Part shown: piece after piece, positions 46,355-57,654 of the stretch
Numbering within the stretch: the stretch's first letter is position 1
Layout of the letters: each line of letters starts with the position of its first letter
NCBI GenBank assembly: GCA_037962975.1
Contig: CM075669.1
Location: 192,580,501 to 192,644,500, forward strand
Source: Clitoria ternatea
Taxonomy: Eukaryota > Streptophyta > Magnoliopsida > Fabales > Fabaceae
Reading direction: 5' to 3'
DNA length: 64,000 nt
Made by a program: the position numbers and the translations under genes
Notes under the pieces: generated by a model
Told to the model about the DNA's origin: nothing
The model's input: the letters and a program-made list of their open reading frames with translations, nothing else
The model's database searches: none

Positions 46355-49300
46355 AGGATTAATTAAGGAAAATAAGTATTTCTAAGTTGAATATGAATTG
46401 TTTAATGTCCCAATAAATTGAAATTAATTAAATTAAGATTTTTGGGGGCTGTTGGTAATTTATGGAGACCGATTAAGCTGAAAATGAGCCCGGTTGAGAT
46501 ATGGGTGTCGGACCAAGTATCTCGGAATGAAATGATATTGGTCAGGGCTGTCAAGGATAATATTGGGAATCCGAATATGTATTCGGAATAATTTTCAGAT
46601 GAAGTATAGAGCCCGAACTAAGAACCTGTTGGTTATGAAACGATGAAGCTTTAATGAATGAGATTAAAAATAAATCAAAACCCCAATTTTCCCCTTCCTA
46701 TTCACGTGTGTTTGCTGAAGTAGTTGGGCATATGCACTTCATTTCTTCTTCTCTTCATCATCTTCTTCATTCCCTCTTCTTCTTTCTAAGCCCTAGCTTT
46801 GAGTGGTGAACTCCCCCTCTCATTGTCGTTTTCAAGGAACTAGGAAGGAGACCATTGAAGCTGAATCCTTCTTCCTCTTCTTTCCTCATTTTCGTGTGGC
46901 CTACCTCTACTTGGAAACCCATTTTTGTTTTGGGTGTGAGGTGAGCTTTTTCCACATTTTTGGATGGATTGATGTTGGTATTATGTAGTGTTGTGACTTA
47001 AAGGAAGCCATGCATGTGAATGGGTGGTTATGAGGAGCATTTAATACATAAGTTTAATATGAGTTTTCATGAGAGTAAGATTTCCTGGGGAAGTAATGAA
47101 GGTGGATGCATTTATCGATGGAAGGAGAAGAGTATTTATGATGGCTGTTGGATTTTATGAAACCCTAGCTTCATAAATTTGGGGGAAATGTATAATGGAG
47201 GTAGATGAGCATTTATTGTTGGCAATAAATATGGGTTATGATGAATAATGGTCATTTGTGATGGTATTTGGTTGGTGGAAGTCATTGATGGAGAAACCCA
47301 TGAAAGGGGTTTGGTTCTAGAGTGCATAATAATAAATGGTAACACCTAACCCATGGTGCTTATGGTGGATGAAAATGAAATAAAAGAGGTTTGAGAGTTA
47401 AAATAATATAAACATCAAGTTATTGAAATATATAAGTATTTGAGTCTTAATGGGTAAATAGAAAATTGATTGTGTAATGTGTTGTGATGTAGGAAGTGAC
47501 CCCATCGACGAGGCGGAAACGTCAAACCGCGTTGATCACTACTTCACTTAAGGTAGGAGGGGGTAACTATTCTAAATGCATGATTTCATCCATTGATGAT
47601 GTGAAAATATGTATATGTGATTATTTTGATGATTGTTTGAATGGATGATGTGATGATGTTATGATTTGAATGCATTTAGAATGATTATTATTGTGTGGCA
47701 TGTGTTTGGGATATGATGTTGTAATGAGATTATGATGATGAGATATGATGGTGGTTTAAAACCATGTAGGAATTGAATTCCATGACGAAAAATATCCCGA
47801 AGATGTATGTTTGAATTGATGAATGTGTATGCCACTAACTTTTAATGTGTATGAAATGTAAAGAGAATTGGTGATGACTGAGGATGATGAAAATATTGAA
47901 ATCCACTAAGTGGTGGTGAATGATTGTATGTGGAGTGGCATCTAGGATGCACAATGTGAGGATGCATTTGATTTGCATTTACATTGCAACCATGGCATAT
48001 CATAGATGTCTATGTGGAATATTAGGGGGTTCCACTAGGCGGGCCCAGTGGGAGGGCGGCTCAGTGCACGAGCGTATTGTGGTTTTTCCCCTGTGACTCG
48101 GTGTGTGAGTCACAAAGCTGTCCATAGTTTGGTGACGAGGCACCCTATGTGGCGGGCCCAGTGGCCGGGTGGCTCTATGGTGAGCGAGTTTACCTCGGTG
48201 TCCGACGGGACACGGCTCTCTCGATGTGTGTTCGGGAGGGGCCCGTAGCACTTGTGGTATTTGAGGCCACGACGTTGATCCGCAAGTCACGGGGTGACTA
48301 GTGCTACAGATAGGCGTTAGTGGTTTGGTGCCAGTAAAATTATGATGGTGTAAGCATGCATAAATTGAGATATATGTGTACACAATTTTTCTACTGCAGT
48401 AGGGGCATAGTAGCACACCTATACTTGTCCCACAATAGAATTAATGTTGTATTCCCACAGTCGGATCCATATTGTTTGATGAGAAATTCTTGTGCATATG
48501 TATTAGCTTTAAGAGCATTTGCATATAGCTGGAGATATGCCTAGTTGAAAGCCCATAGTGGCGAGGGATGAATGAGAATTGAAAGGGAAGAGAGTGGATG
48601 CTAACCCTATGTTTGTACGTGGTGAACCACATGAATGAAATTGTAGATGTATACTTGATTTTATGAGATATGCTTATAAATGATGTGTGATGTTGTGTAA
48701 GATATGTTATGTGAACAAGTATACATGTATTTCACCATAATGTATGACTTTAATTCATTTAGATTATGTTACTCACCTCCTCGTTGCTATTTTTAAAGTT
48801 GATGTAGGTATAAGGTAAATCCTACTGTTTTGGAGGCCGAGTTTGAAGAAGGTAAATATGGAATGGGAATATGTGAGCCTTGGCCGGCATGAATTCATTT
48901 TGTGGAGTATATGGTATCTATATACTCAATTTTATAATAGTTGATGATTTTGGAGGTCATGGAAGAAAATTGGATATGTGTGTATGGCCAATTTTCATTC
49001 ATGACCCAAAGGATGTAAAGGATATAATAGTAGTACTTGATGATGTTATTTGAATGAAGAAATATGTGTATGTGTGTTTGTACCATTTCATAGAGCATGT
49101 TAAATGTTGTCTAATTTTATGAAAGAATGAAAGTTTGTGCAAAAATTTGTGTTTTGTTGACCACATGAATTGGTGTGTTGGATTCCCTATGATTTCATGA
49201 ATTAGAAGGGCCTTAGTAAATGATGATGAATGAGACAAGTTATGGATATGTTATATAATGTGTAGACCATGTTAAATGTAAATAAATTGTAGAAGAATGA

Positions 49301-50699
49301 GTTTTGGTATGGTGTGTGGCATGTTTGGTGTATAATTTTGCATTTTCTGCATGGATGCTGCAGAACTCGCTCAAGCGAGTGAGAATCTCGCTCGAGCGAG
49401 ATTGTTGTGAAACAGGGGATTCGCCACTGGCCCAAATTCGCTCAGGCGAATGGCCATCTCGCCCAAGCGAGATTGTTAATAGAATCAAGGGTGGCCACTG
49501 GACAAAATTGGCCCGAGCGAAGGATTTTGAGGATGGCATTCGCCCAAGCGAGGCGAGTGAAAAACCGAGTGTTAGGGAGTCTAGACTGAGCGAGAAAAGA
49601 CTTGGATTTAGATTGATTTTGCCGAGTGAATAACCGATCAGGTGATGAGTCAGTTTTAGAATGAATTGCCGAGTGAATGACCGATCAGGTGATGAGTCGG
49701 TTTTTGGAATGATTTTACCGAGTGGAAACCCGAGTGAGAGAAGACTCGGATTTGGATTGATTTTACCAAGTAGAAAACTGAGTGAGAGAAGACTCGGATT
49801 TGGAATGATTTTACCGAGTGGAAACCCGAGTGAGAGAAGACTCGGATTTGGATTGATTTTGCCGAGTGGAAAACCGAGTGAGAGATGGGTCGGTCTGGAT
49901 TATTTTGCCGAGTGGAAAACCGAGCGCAAGATGAGTCGGTTTTGGAAGGATTCTGCCGATTGAAAACCCGAGTGCTGGGAGACCTTGCTGAGCGAGCGAG
50001 TATAAGCTCGGCTCTGGAAGCTATTTGCTTAGGCAAAAAGGTCTCGCCCAAGTGAGTAATGGGTAGCATTGATACTGGTCGAATTTCGCTTGAGCGAATG
50101 GCCTCGGTTGAGGTGCTCGCTCAAGCGAGTCGGTATTGAATTCGGTTCTGGACGATTTTCGCCCACGCTTGCTGACTCCGCCCAAGCGAGGCTTGTGTGT
50201 CTCGCTTAAGTGAGTCGGAATTCGCTTGAGCGAAGTGACCCCCTGTAATTCCCTTTCTCCTTTCGCTCGGCTTACTCCTGTCTCGCCCGAGCGTTCTATG
50301 TGTGACTCGCTCAAGCGAGTGGGTATCTCGCTTGAGCGAAGGGTGCTCTGATAGCCCAAAATGCATTATTCAAATTAGTTTCCCTCTTTTTCACACTGAA
50401 ACTTGATTCCACAATATTTGATGAGTACTTTGGGTATAAAATTGGGTTTCTTAATTCCAAAGTGGTCGGCTTCTTAAAATCTATTCATATAATGTTAATG
50501 TACTCAATTTTTCTTACGCTATTTTAATTGAGGAATTCTTTAAGGTTAATCCTCTTAACTTACCTTCTTATATCTTCACATATGAGACAGGTCTCTGATT
50601 GGTCCAGGGAATTAAATGAACAGCTTCACCAGTTGCAACTATCATGAATTAATTAGACTAAAATCGTGAAAAATTTACCTCTATTTTTGGGGTGTCTCA
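46330..50699 (+). mobile_element. 3' LTR of element E
   Basis: 4370 bp, near-duplicate of the 5' LTR. Contains AGCCTTGGCCGGC (48876-48888), ACTCGCTCAAGCGAGT (49364-49379), the 48-bp tandem array (49713-49990) and a palindrome cluster at 50085-50340. Confidence 0.9.
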
Positions 50700-50704
50700 C
50701 AAAC

Positions 50705-51298
50705 ACTTTCATAGAATAGTAAGATAGGGGATCTTGTCCTGCTTTTTTCCAATAGAAGAAATCAAATAGGTCAAAATCACATTGGGCCAACTAACTCTTT
50801 CCTTTGTAAGCATATGACACATGCAGAACCAATTGAGCTTGCTCACTGTATCTTTTGCACCTTTCCTATGGTAAAAGACTTACTTTATCATAAGATGCAA
50901 CATCTTGACCTTTGGAAGAAGAGACCTAGAAACTAGCTTGGCGGGGTGCTTAGCTCCATATAGCATTTCATTTATTTTGAGAGATGACACAACATTGTAT
51001 TCAAAAATTTTATCAAAGACTTTGTCGGCATTAGGAAAGCCAGTAGCAGTGGTGAGTATATCCTTAGAAATCTCAATAGATTTCCCTTGAAGTTTCCCGA
51101 GGATAATGAATTTAGACTTGTCCATAGAGACTGTCTTCCAGAAATTAAGGACCAGAGATGGTGAGTAAGGAGTCTGGTCGAGACAAAACTTCATCTAACT
51201 AATGCCATTCAGCTCATCAGAGATATCATAACCATCCAGTTTTTGTTGCCGTAAGTTGAATATCGAAGACTCAACGATGTCATATGCCTGGTATGCCA
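50705..51298 (-). pseudogene. Env-like ORF of the SIRE-like element, N-terminal part (degenerate)
   Basis: A start ATG at 51296-51298 (MAYQAYDIVESSIFN) is followed by a TAG at 51195-51197 and then an open stretch to 50880 with MKFCLDQTPYSPSLVLNFW and LKINEMLYGAKHPAKLVS. Further in-frame sequence with stops continues to the E border at 50705; the rest of the ORF is at 35600-37119. Position after pol fits the env-like ORF of SIRE/Maximus elements. Product unknown; no function is claimed. Confidence 0.55.
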
Positions 51299-51659
51299 TT
51301 GCTCAGGTGAATAGAGAATGAGAAAGGGTTTGTAGAGACAAAAGCTGAGAGAAGGTTTTCAAAAGATAAATTTGAAGAGGGAAGAAAAACTATTTTGCGA
51401 GAAGTAGTGGGAAAAAGTGTAAGTGAAGAGCCGTAAATAAATAAGGTGGAAAAACTGACCATGATTGAGGAGAAAGAAAACTTGTTCAGAAAATGGTTAT
51501 ATAAAAAGATGATAACTACTGTCATGTTGTAAAAAAGTGAACAAAAAATGATTTAAAAAAGAAATGAGGAGAGTCTCTCAGAAAAGTTTAAAAGTCAAGT
51601 GTGAAGTCAAACAAGATACACTATAATAGACTTTACATGGATCAAACTTAATAGGTAAT

Positions 51660-52140
51660 TATTTTCATGGTTAAATTTTGCTTAATAAAATCAAACTTGG
51701 CCTCTGCCAGAGGCTTAGTAAAGATATTTGCCCACTGATGGTTTGTATCCATAAACTTTAAATCTAGAGTTCTCTTTTGTATATAGTCACGAATGAAGTG
51801 ATATTTTACTTCAATGTGTTTTGCTTTGGAGTGCTTAATAGGGTTCTTGGAGAGGTTTATTGCACTAGTATTATCGCAGAATACTGCTATTTCTCCTTCT
51901 TTGATTGAATAGTCTTCAAGTTGATATTTTATCCAAAGAAGTTAAGAGCAACATCCTGCTGCCGACATATATTCTGCTTCAACGGTTGAGAGTGCAATGG
52001 AGTTTTGCTTTTTGCTACTCCAAGAAATTAGATTTCTTCTAAAGAAGTGACATCCACTGCTTGTACTTTTTCTATCAACTCTGTCTCCTGTAAAGTCTGC
52101 ATCAAAAAAATCCAGATAAAGAAAAAGAGTGTTCATTTAT
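51660..52140 (-). pseudogene. pol: pol of the SIRE-like Copia element, RNase H end
   Basis: On the minus strand, FDADFTGDRVDRKSTSSGC, SWSSKKQNSIALSTVEAEY, FCDNTSAINLSKNP and DLKFMDTNHQWANIFTKPLA are typical Ty1/Copia RNase H blocks. A TAA at 51942-51944 interrupts them in the middle, in a place where a Gln is usual. Upstream pol (RT, integrase, gag) is missing because the CACTA element begins at 52255. Confidence 0.85.
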
Positions 52141-52254
52141 AGAACAACCCAAGGTTAGTGGTTCCAATAAGATATCGTATTCACAGCAAACAAATATGAT
52201 TCCTTAGGATTCACTTGATATCTTCCACACATATAAACACTAAATATTATGTCA

Positions 52255-52900
52255 CACTACTAGAAAAAAGTCTGATAGCTACTTAATATTAGTGACTGAA
52301 CCTATCCGTCACTAATTACCGACCGTATTAGTGACCGCTACATAAAAAACGACCATGGGAAAAGATTAGTGACCCCATTAACGACCATAATAAGGCCGTC
52401 GCCACAAATTAATCAAATACCATCGCTATATCCGTCTCTAAGTCACACTCGTCGCTAAAATTTCCTCCAACATTAGCGATGGGCCAAAGTGCATCACTAA
52501 ATTTGGCGCCAAAAAAATAATTGGAGGGAATGAAATAACGACCACATCCACGACCGCGTTAGCGACCGCCACTTAAAAAAATATTAGTGACTATCTGAGT
52601 GACGGTTGTTTGGCAGTCGCTATATTTCACTTCCCTCCCTTTTTCCTGATTCCCTCCAACTATTTTGTTTTCCCTCTAGAGTTTTGCTTGTAGCGACAGG
52701 TACAGACCCGTCCCTAATGATACCCGTTGCTGATTCCGTCACTATAGCGACATAGTTGTTGTACCGTCGCTACAGTTTAGGGGTTAGGGACGGAATGTGT
52801 TAACCGTCGCTAGATGTTTGATGTTAGCGACCGTGTTCTTCTGTCGCTCCATTAGTGACTCTATAGTGATGGATTAAACCGTCGCTAATATTTTAATCAT
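52255..52900 (+). repeat. CACTA terminus and subterminal repeat zone
   Basis: After the terminal motif there are many short units in both orientations of the type TTAGTGACCG, TAGCGACGG and CCGTCGCTA over about 600 bp. Such arrays bind the element's own DNA-binding protein in En/Spm. Confidence 0.85.
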
Positions 52901-52976
52901 ACATGAAGGGGCAGTCGGCCCTAATCATTTGCCCTAGCTCTCAATCCCCCCTCCTTTGTTTTCCCTGCCTCCCCTT

Positions 52977-53155
52977 CCCTCCATCGCTTCCTTTGACTTC
53001 CTGCACCCGTCTCCCTTCCTCTCTTGTGACCTCCCCGAACATCACCAATCTTCGTCCGACGGAGCTCCCTCCATCCCTTTCTCTGACTTCCTCTACCCGT
53101 CTCCCTCCCTCTCTCGTGACCTCCCCAAACCTCACCATTCTCCATCCGGTGGTCC
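52977..53155 (+). repeat. CT-rich tandem duplication, about 90-bp unit
   Basis: Two diverged units starting CCCTCCATC at 52977 and 53067 and containing GACTTCCT.CACCCGTCTCC and CGTGACCTCCCC. The Pro/Ser-rich frame across it (52903-53196) is most likely a by-product of the CT-rich sequence; it may be part of an untranslated leader. Confidence 0.6.
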
Positions 53156-53500
53156 TCCACGGCTCACCAATCTTCCTCCATTGTCATCAAGAGTAGTCAT
53201 TGAAATGTCGTTGTTCACCTGGTTCAACTCACCCTCGGTGACGCCCAGGTTCATTCTGTTATGCTTTTGTTGCTTTAGTTGATGTTTTGGCTGATTCATT
53301 CTGTTGTTGTTTAGAGGTTATAGATAACTCTAACATCGTGTTCACTTTGCAAGTAGCTCGTGCTATTTTTTTCTTTTAATAAACCTTACTAGTTTGTTAA
53401 ATTTAATGCATTATCTCATAGGAGTAAGTTAAATGATTACATTATATGAGATCCTGTAGGGCTAGTATTTTTTTTGGTAGACTTAGTCTAACTATTAACT

Positions 53501-55228
53501 TTCATAGACTTCAAGCATTAGGGGTACCCCTAACTTTCTCCAACACTGTTCTTCCTTCTTCAATCCTACCTTGTTCCACAAGACTATTTTGTGTCTCAGG
53601 ACACACAACCTCCTATAAACATCAATGTTACTGGAATTGTAGCCAAACTAAGGGATAACCTCCACCCCCAAGGATGAATCCTTTCAGTACGATAGTTCAC
53701 AAGATTAGCAATTAGAATTCCTAAACATGTTGTGACCTGAAAGAGTAGGTTCACTGCTCCTCTGATTTTCGCAGGAGCCATTTTTAAAAGATAGAGAGGA
53801 ACAACCTGCACAATAATTGGAAAAATCATGCAAGTTATATTGGTAACACTCCTTTGTATTTTATAGGTGATGTTGGAGGATTGAGGGTAGTTTGGTTTGA
53901 GAAAACTTTTTCTGTTTTTACTTTTAGTGTTTTTTTGGTAACCAGTGTCACAACAACAATGGAGTTCCGTGCCTCAATGTGATAATCATCTAAATCTCAA
54001 ACAACATTTGAGTCTCTATTCACCCAATGGATTAGATTTTCATCTTTAGCCTATAGACATTGAGACAACCACCAAACAAGCACTAAATTACAAAATTGTG
54101 ATAGTTTTTTCTTTTAAAAGTTTTTACATAAAACGTTAAAAACAAAAAAATTGTTTTTAGTATTTTCTATACTAAATAATACCATAGTTTTAAAATTTCA
54201 ACAGAATACAGTTCCTTAAATCAAACTAACAGCTTTGCATTAAGAATGCTCAATTTCTATTATTCAAATTTGAGGATATGGTTATTGGTTAAGGTTATAC
54301 TTACTTGGTTACCAAATCCAATCCCAACACCAAGAAGGATATGACCAATGATCAACATTGAAATGTTCTTGGCAAGCTGCATTGAGAATAGCTCCCATAA
54401 AGAAGCTTATAGAACCAGCCAAGATACTGGCTTTTTTGCCTTTGTTTTTGGTTAAACTAGAAGCACCAAATATGGACACAAGGGCAGCAAAGTAGAAAGA
54501 TGAGGTAAAGAGTGTCAACATTTGATCATCATATTTACAATAATCGGTTTCTACAAGATGTGCATGCTTCTTCTCATACACACGAGGGAATAATTCTTTC
54601 AGAAAATCATCCATGGAGGCAACTCCACCTGTAATCAACAAGAATTTTTTTAAAGCATTTTTGGAATAAGAGATACCATTGAGAAGTCTCATATTGATGG
54701 ACTAGACACAAATGAAATGGTATATAGTTTATAAATAATTTTAGATAAATATCACTTCAAGCTTATTACCACTAGTTTATCTCTCCCTCTTAGACTTTGA
54801 TATAGATCTAGATTCACTATAGTAGCAGGCATTTGGTGTAGCGGTTGCAGTTGATTTTTTAAACAATTTATTAAATCGGTTGTTTTAGGTTCGCATCGGT
54901 TTCTATTATTAACCAATGTAAAAACAACATATTGAATTAGTTCATAAATGAACCGGTGTAGATAATATTATTTTAGAAACTGACTGCACCAAATACTGAG
55001 TGTGATGAATCTTGATTCCTTCTATATGGGTGCATACATAAATCATAAGAAACAGATAAATTTAGCATAGTTTAATCTTGAAACTTACCTGAAACACCAA
55101 GATCATAGCCAAATAGAGCACCACCAGTAGCTCCAATAATGCTCAAAAAAAATAAAAAATCCAGTAATTTTATGCTCATAAAGATGGGCTCTCTTTAGGG
55201 TCCCTTCACTAAATCCTCCACCTGCCAT
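53501..55228 (-). pseudogene. Sugar transport protein (STP, MFS hexose/H+ symporter) gene fragment with introns
   Basis: Three exons on the minus strand. Exon 1 (55228-55089) starts MAGGGFSEGTLKRAHLYEHK and has an extra T in a poly-T run that shifts the frame. Exon 2 (54628-54305) has GGVASMDDFLKELFPRVYEK, HLVETDYCKYDDQMLTLFTS and, after AACQE, another one-base frameshift. Exon 3 (53805 to about 53515) has VVPLYLLKMAPAKIRGAVN, ILIANLVNYRTERI and GWRLSLSLATIPV, then a further frameshift, and breaks off after EEGRTVLEKVRGTPN. Splice sites GTAAG and CAG are kept. These blocks are characteristic of plant STP monosaccharide transporters; a full protein has about 500-520 residues and 12 membrane spans, so more than half is missing. 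It lies inside the CACTA element opposite to the transposase, suggesting capture. Confidence 0.85.
54831..54994. mobile_element. Possible MITE in intron 1 of the STP fragment
   Basis: 164 bp bounded by ATTTGGTGTAG and CTGCACCAAAT, which are inverse complements with one mismatch, with imperfect matching further in. I could not identify a convincing TSD, so the superfamily is unknown. Confidence 0.35.
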
Positions 55229-55244
55229 TTTTACCTTACTTTTC

Positions 55245-56039
55245 TATGTGTCAATTAGTGAGTTCTCTATCTTGGTTAACATAAATGTAAACTAATAACT
55301 TGTCTACAACACTTAAGTTCCTATACTCTCTAAAGGATTCAAAAGTTATGTGTTAGTTGATTTGCATGTAACAAATCACAGGGCTAATTTCTAAGTGTTA
55401 CTTAGCTGGGTCCTTTTTTATCCCCTCATTTCCCCTTAATTTAGTTAATGAAATTAAAGAGTCATTAACAATTTTACTATAAGCCACTCAAGCACAAGAA
55501 AGAAGGCCATAATGTAGCAATAGTTAACAAATCTTTTGGGGAAATTATGGAAAAATTATTTTAAAAAATTGACTAATTCCTTTCCTTGAACATGTTGAAA
55601 ACAGGTGTTTAATTTCCATCCCTCAATCTTTTGTCAATCTTAACAACTTTTCATGTTTCCAAGTCCTTGTCCTATGTTTTCAATTATTTCCCAAACACCT
55701 AGTACCCAAAAAGAATTGTCTCCTAGTCCAACAAGGATGCCCCTCATTCAGCCCAAAGGGTGCATTATTTGATAACAAAACATAGAATCTCACTGTCAAA
55801 TATGTATCCCACTTCTACGATATCTAGAAACCAGTTCAACAGTTTCAAAAGGAAGCAGTTACTAACTCCCTTAGACACAAAAAATACAATAAATAAATCA
55901 CTTCAAAGTTGCAAGTGTATTTGAACATTTAGTGTCTATTTTGGAATCTTATTTCAAAGAGAATCATGAATATGTAGTGCATGCATTAAAAAAAATATCA
56001 ATAAATAACTCAAGTTGTTGAAGCTTGTACTGTACTTAC
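55245..56039. other. No gene seen
   Basis: AT-rich, non-coding sequence between the STP start and an exon-like stretch. It may hold STP upstream sequence; nothing specific can be supported. Confidence 0.4.
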
Positions 56040-56102
56040 CCTGTTCATAGTGTATAGGGCCTCTACCATTTCCACAGATCTATTGCGTACTGCGAGAGCA
56101 AC
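56040..56102 (-). pseudogene. Exon-like fragment of an unrecognised gene (minus strand)
   Basis: Exactly 63 bases (21 codons) between a good acceptor (TTTATAG) and donor (GTAAGTAC) on the minus strand, reading VALAVRNRSVEMVEALYTMN. Higher GC than its surroundings. I do not recognise the protein. It may be a captured gene piece. Confidence 0.4.
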
Positions 56103-57212
56103 CTATAAACATAGGTAAAATTGTGACAAAAGATCATGTTCATTAATAAAATTGCATAGGGAAAGTGCAAGACATCAAAGAAGGTAGATTTATTTCGCTT
56201 CTTTATGTTTTGGCATAATATCCTGTACTAATGCATTAACAGCTTGGTATACCTTAATCATAAATAGAAGACAAATAAAATAATAAAAACATATAAGTAA
56301 TTTGATGTCTTAAACTTAAAAGACAGCATCGCTGTAGTTTGACTAGGACAAAAAAATATGAGCTCTCACAGTAAGTTACTAGTTATTTGTTTTCTATTAA
56401 ATGAATGAAATTAATTTATCTTTCCATCTATAATAAATTCTTTCTTCAGAATGCTCTCTTTTAGTGCTGTTTGTAATCAGTTTTCTGGTAAATACAAGCT
56501 GAGACGACATTGCGAAAGTTAGGCAAGAAAGTACAATTTTTTGAAAAATCTGTGAGTTTAATTGCCTACCAAGTATGTATTTTTTTCCTATTGAGTCTTT
56601 TTTTTGTAAATGTTCATGACTGAACTAGAGTAAGGCATACCAAGGAATCATTGCCTACTAACTATGTATTTTTTTCCTATTGAGTCTTTTTTTGTTTAAT
56701 TAATCATTGATGTTATTCAAATTTTGTAGTTTAAAACTATCCTTACTCATTTTACTTCATTTAAGAGTAATGTTAAGTTCAAATAGTAAAAATCTTTAGA
56801 AATTGACATTTGAAGTCTTTATGAACAATACTTATAATATTAAATACTACATTATATTTAGAACTTAAAACTTTAACTGTTGGAATTATATGTCCCCTTA
56901 GAATGTGTGGAGCGTGTTCTTTATGGTTGTTTCAAGTTGTATTTATAATTTGTGTGTGGTGTTGTGTTCTCTGTGGCTGTGTTCTCTGACCCCTTCCTCT
57001 CTTCCATTATAAGTTTAAATTTTATATTTTAAATATATATCTGTGTTGATAGTTTCTCATGATGTCTAGGTGGAAATTTGGTTGTCAAATTAGTGGATTG
57101 AGCCAAGTAATTTCTTTTTTGGATTGGGTAAATCACTTTGAGTACTGATTGTGGACAGTCATAAACTTTAATTATTTTACTAGTAATATAAACTAAAATG
57201 AAGTTATTCCTA

Positions 57213-57215
<3 letters not shown>
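56103..57215. other. No gene seen
   Basis: AT-rich non-coding sequence. Contains the first copy of a 49-bp direct repeat (56992-57040; second copy 58079-58127). Confidence 0.4.

Positions 57216-57257
<42 letters not shown>
57216..57257. repeat. (AT)21 microsatellite
   Basis: Uninterrupted AT dinucleotide run of about 42 bp. It explains the Tyr-Ile frame in this place. Confidence 0.95.
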
Positions 57258-57259
<2 letters not shown>

Positions 57260-57539
57260 CATTATGTTTTGTTTCTTAAGGGAGAAAGAAAGTGATGTGG
57301 GTTTTAATATAATTTTAATGTTATTCTCCAAATTCTGAACATGAGTTTTTTTCCCACCTTAATGTGGTCATTTTCACCACTTATCCCTTGTAATCCTTGT
57401 TTAACATATTTGTTTTCAGCCTGAAAAAAACCAAACTAATTTGATTTATTTTGAGAGAAGCAACAAATATAGCAGAATCAGGTGTTTTTGTCTTGGTAGT
57501 TGTTAGTATGATATGAAGCATTTGGTTTATTTTCTTTAG

Positions 57540-57654
57540 AATGGTGTTTTAGCTTGGGCACCATTGGGACTTGGGGTGGAAACTGCCTTATTACTTCCTG
57601 CACTATGCAATCTATGGATGCATGCTCCTTTAATTTTTGTTAATCAACTAGCAG
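57540..57654 (+). pseudogene. Exon-like fragment of an unrecognised gene (plus strand)
   Basis: 115 bases between TTTCTTTAG and AG|GTTAGA. The open frame reads NGVLAWAPLGLGVETALLLP and then ALCNLWMHAPLIFVNQLAG, a hydrophobic, membrane-like stretch. I do not recognise the protein. Together with the minus-strand exon at 56040-56102 and the STP fragment, it suggests more than one captured gene. Confidence 0.4.

Larger units (their letters stand above)
37125..50699 (+). mobile_element. Element E: Tekay/Del-type Ty3/Gypsy chromovirus with 4.4-kb LTRs
   Basis: LTRs at 37125-41499 (4375 bp) and 46330-50699 (4370 bp), TGTAACATCC to GGTGTCTCA. TSD CAAAC at 37120-37124 and 50700-50704 is perfect. PBS at 41503-41514. 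Gag-pol runs 41812-46354 in element order gag, PR, RT, RH, INT, chromodomain-like end. It splits the env-like ORF of the SIRE-like element. The LTRs are nearly identical, so insertion looks recent, yet the coding frame is dead. Confidence 0.93.

Noticed and set aside
52903..53196. Pro/Ser-rich frame as a CACTA-encoded protein
   Set aside because: Explained by a CT-rich tandem duplication; no domain or start context that supports translation.
53501..55228. Functional sugar transporter gene
   Set aside because: At least three frameshifts and truncation after exon 3 start; no downstream exons seen.
57029..57331. Frame with a Tyr-Ile repeat
   Set aside because: Product of the (AT)21 microsatellite.
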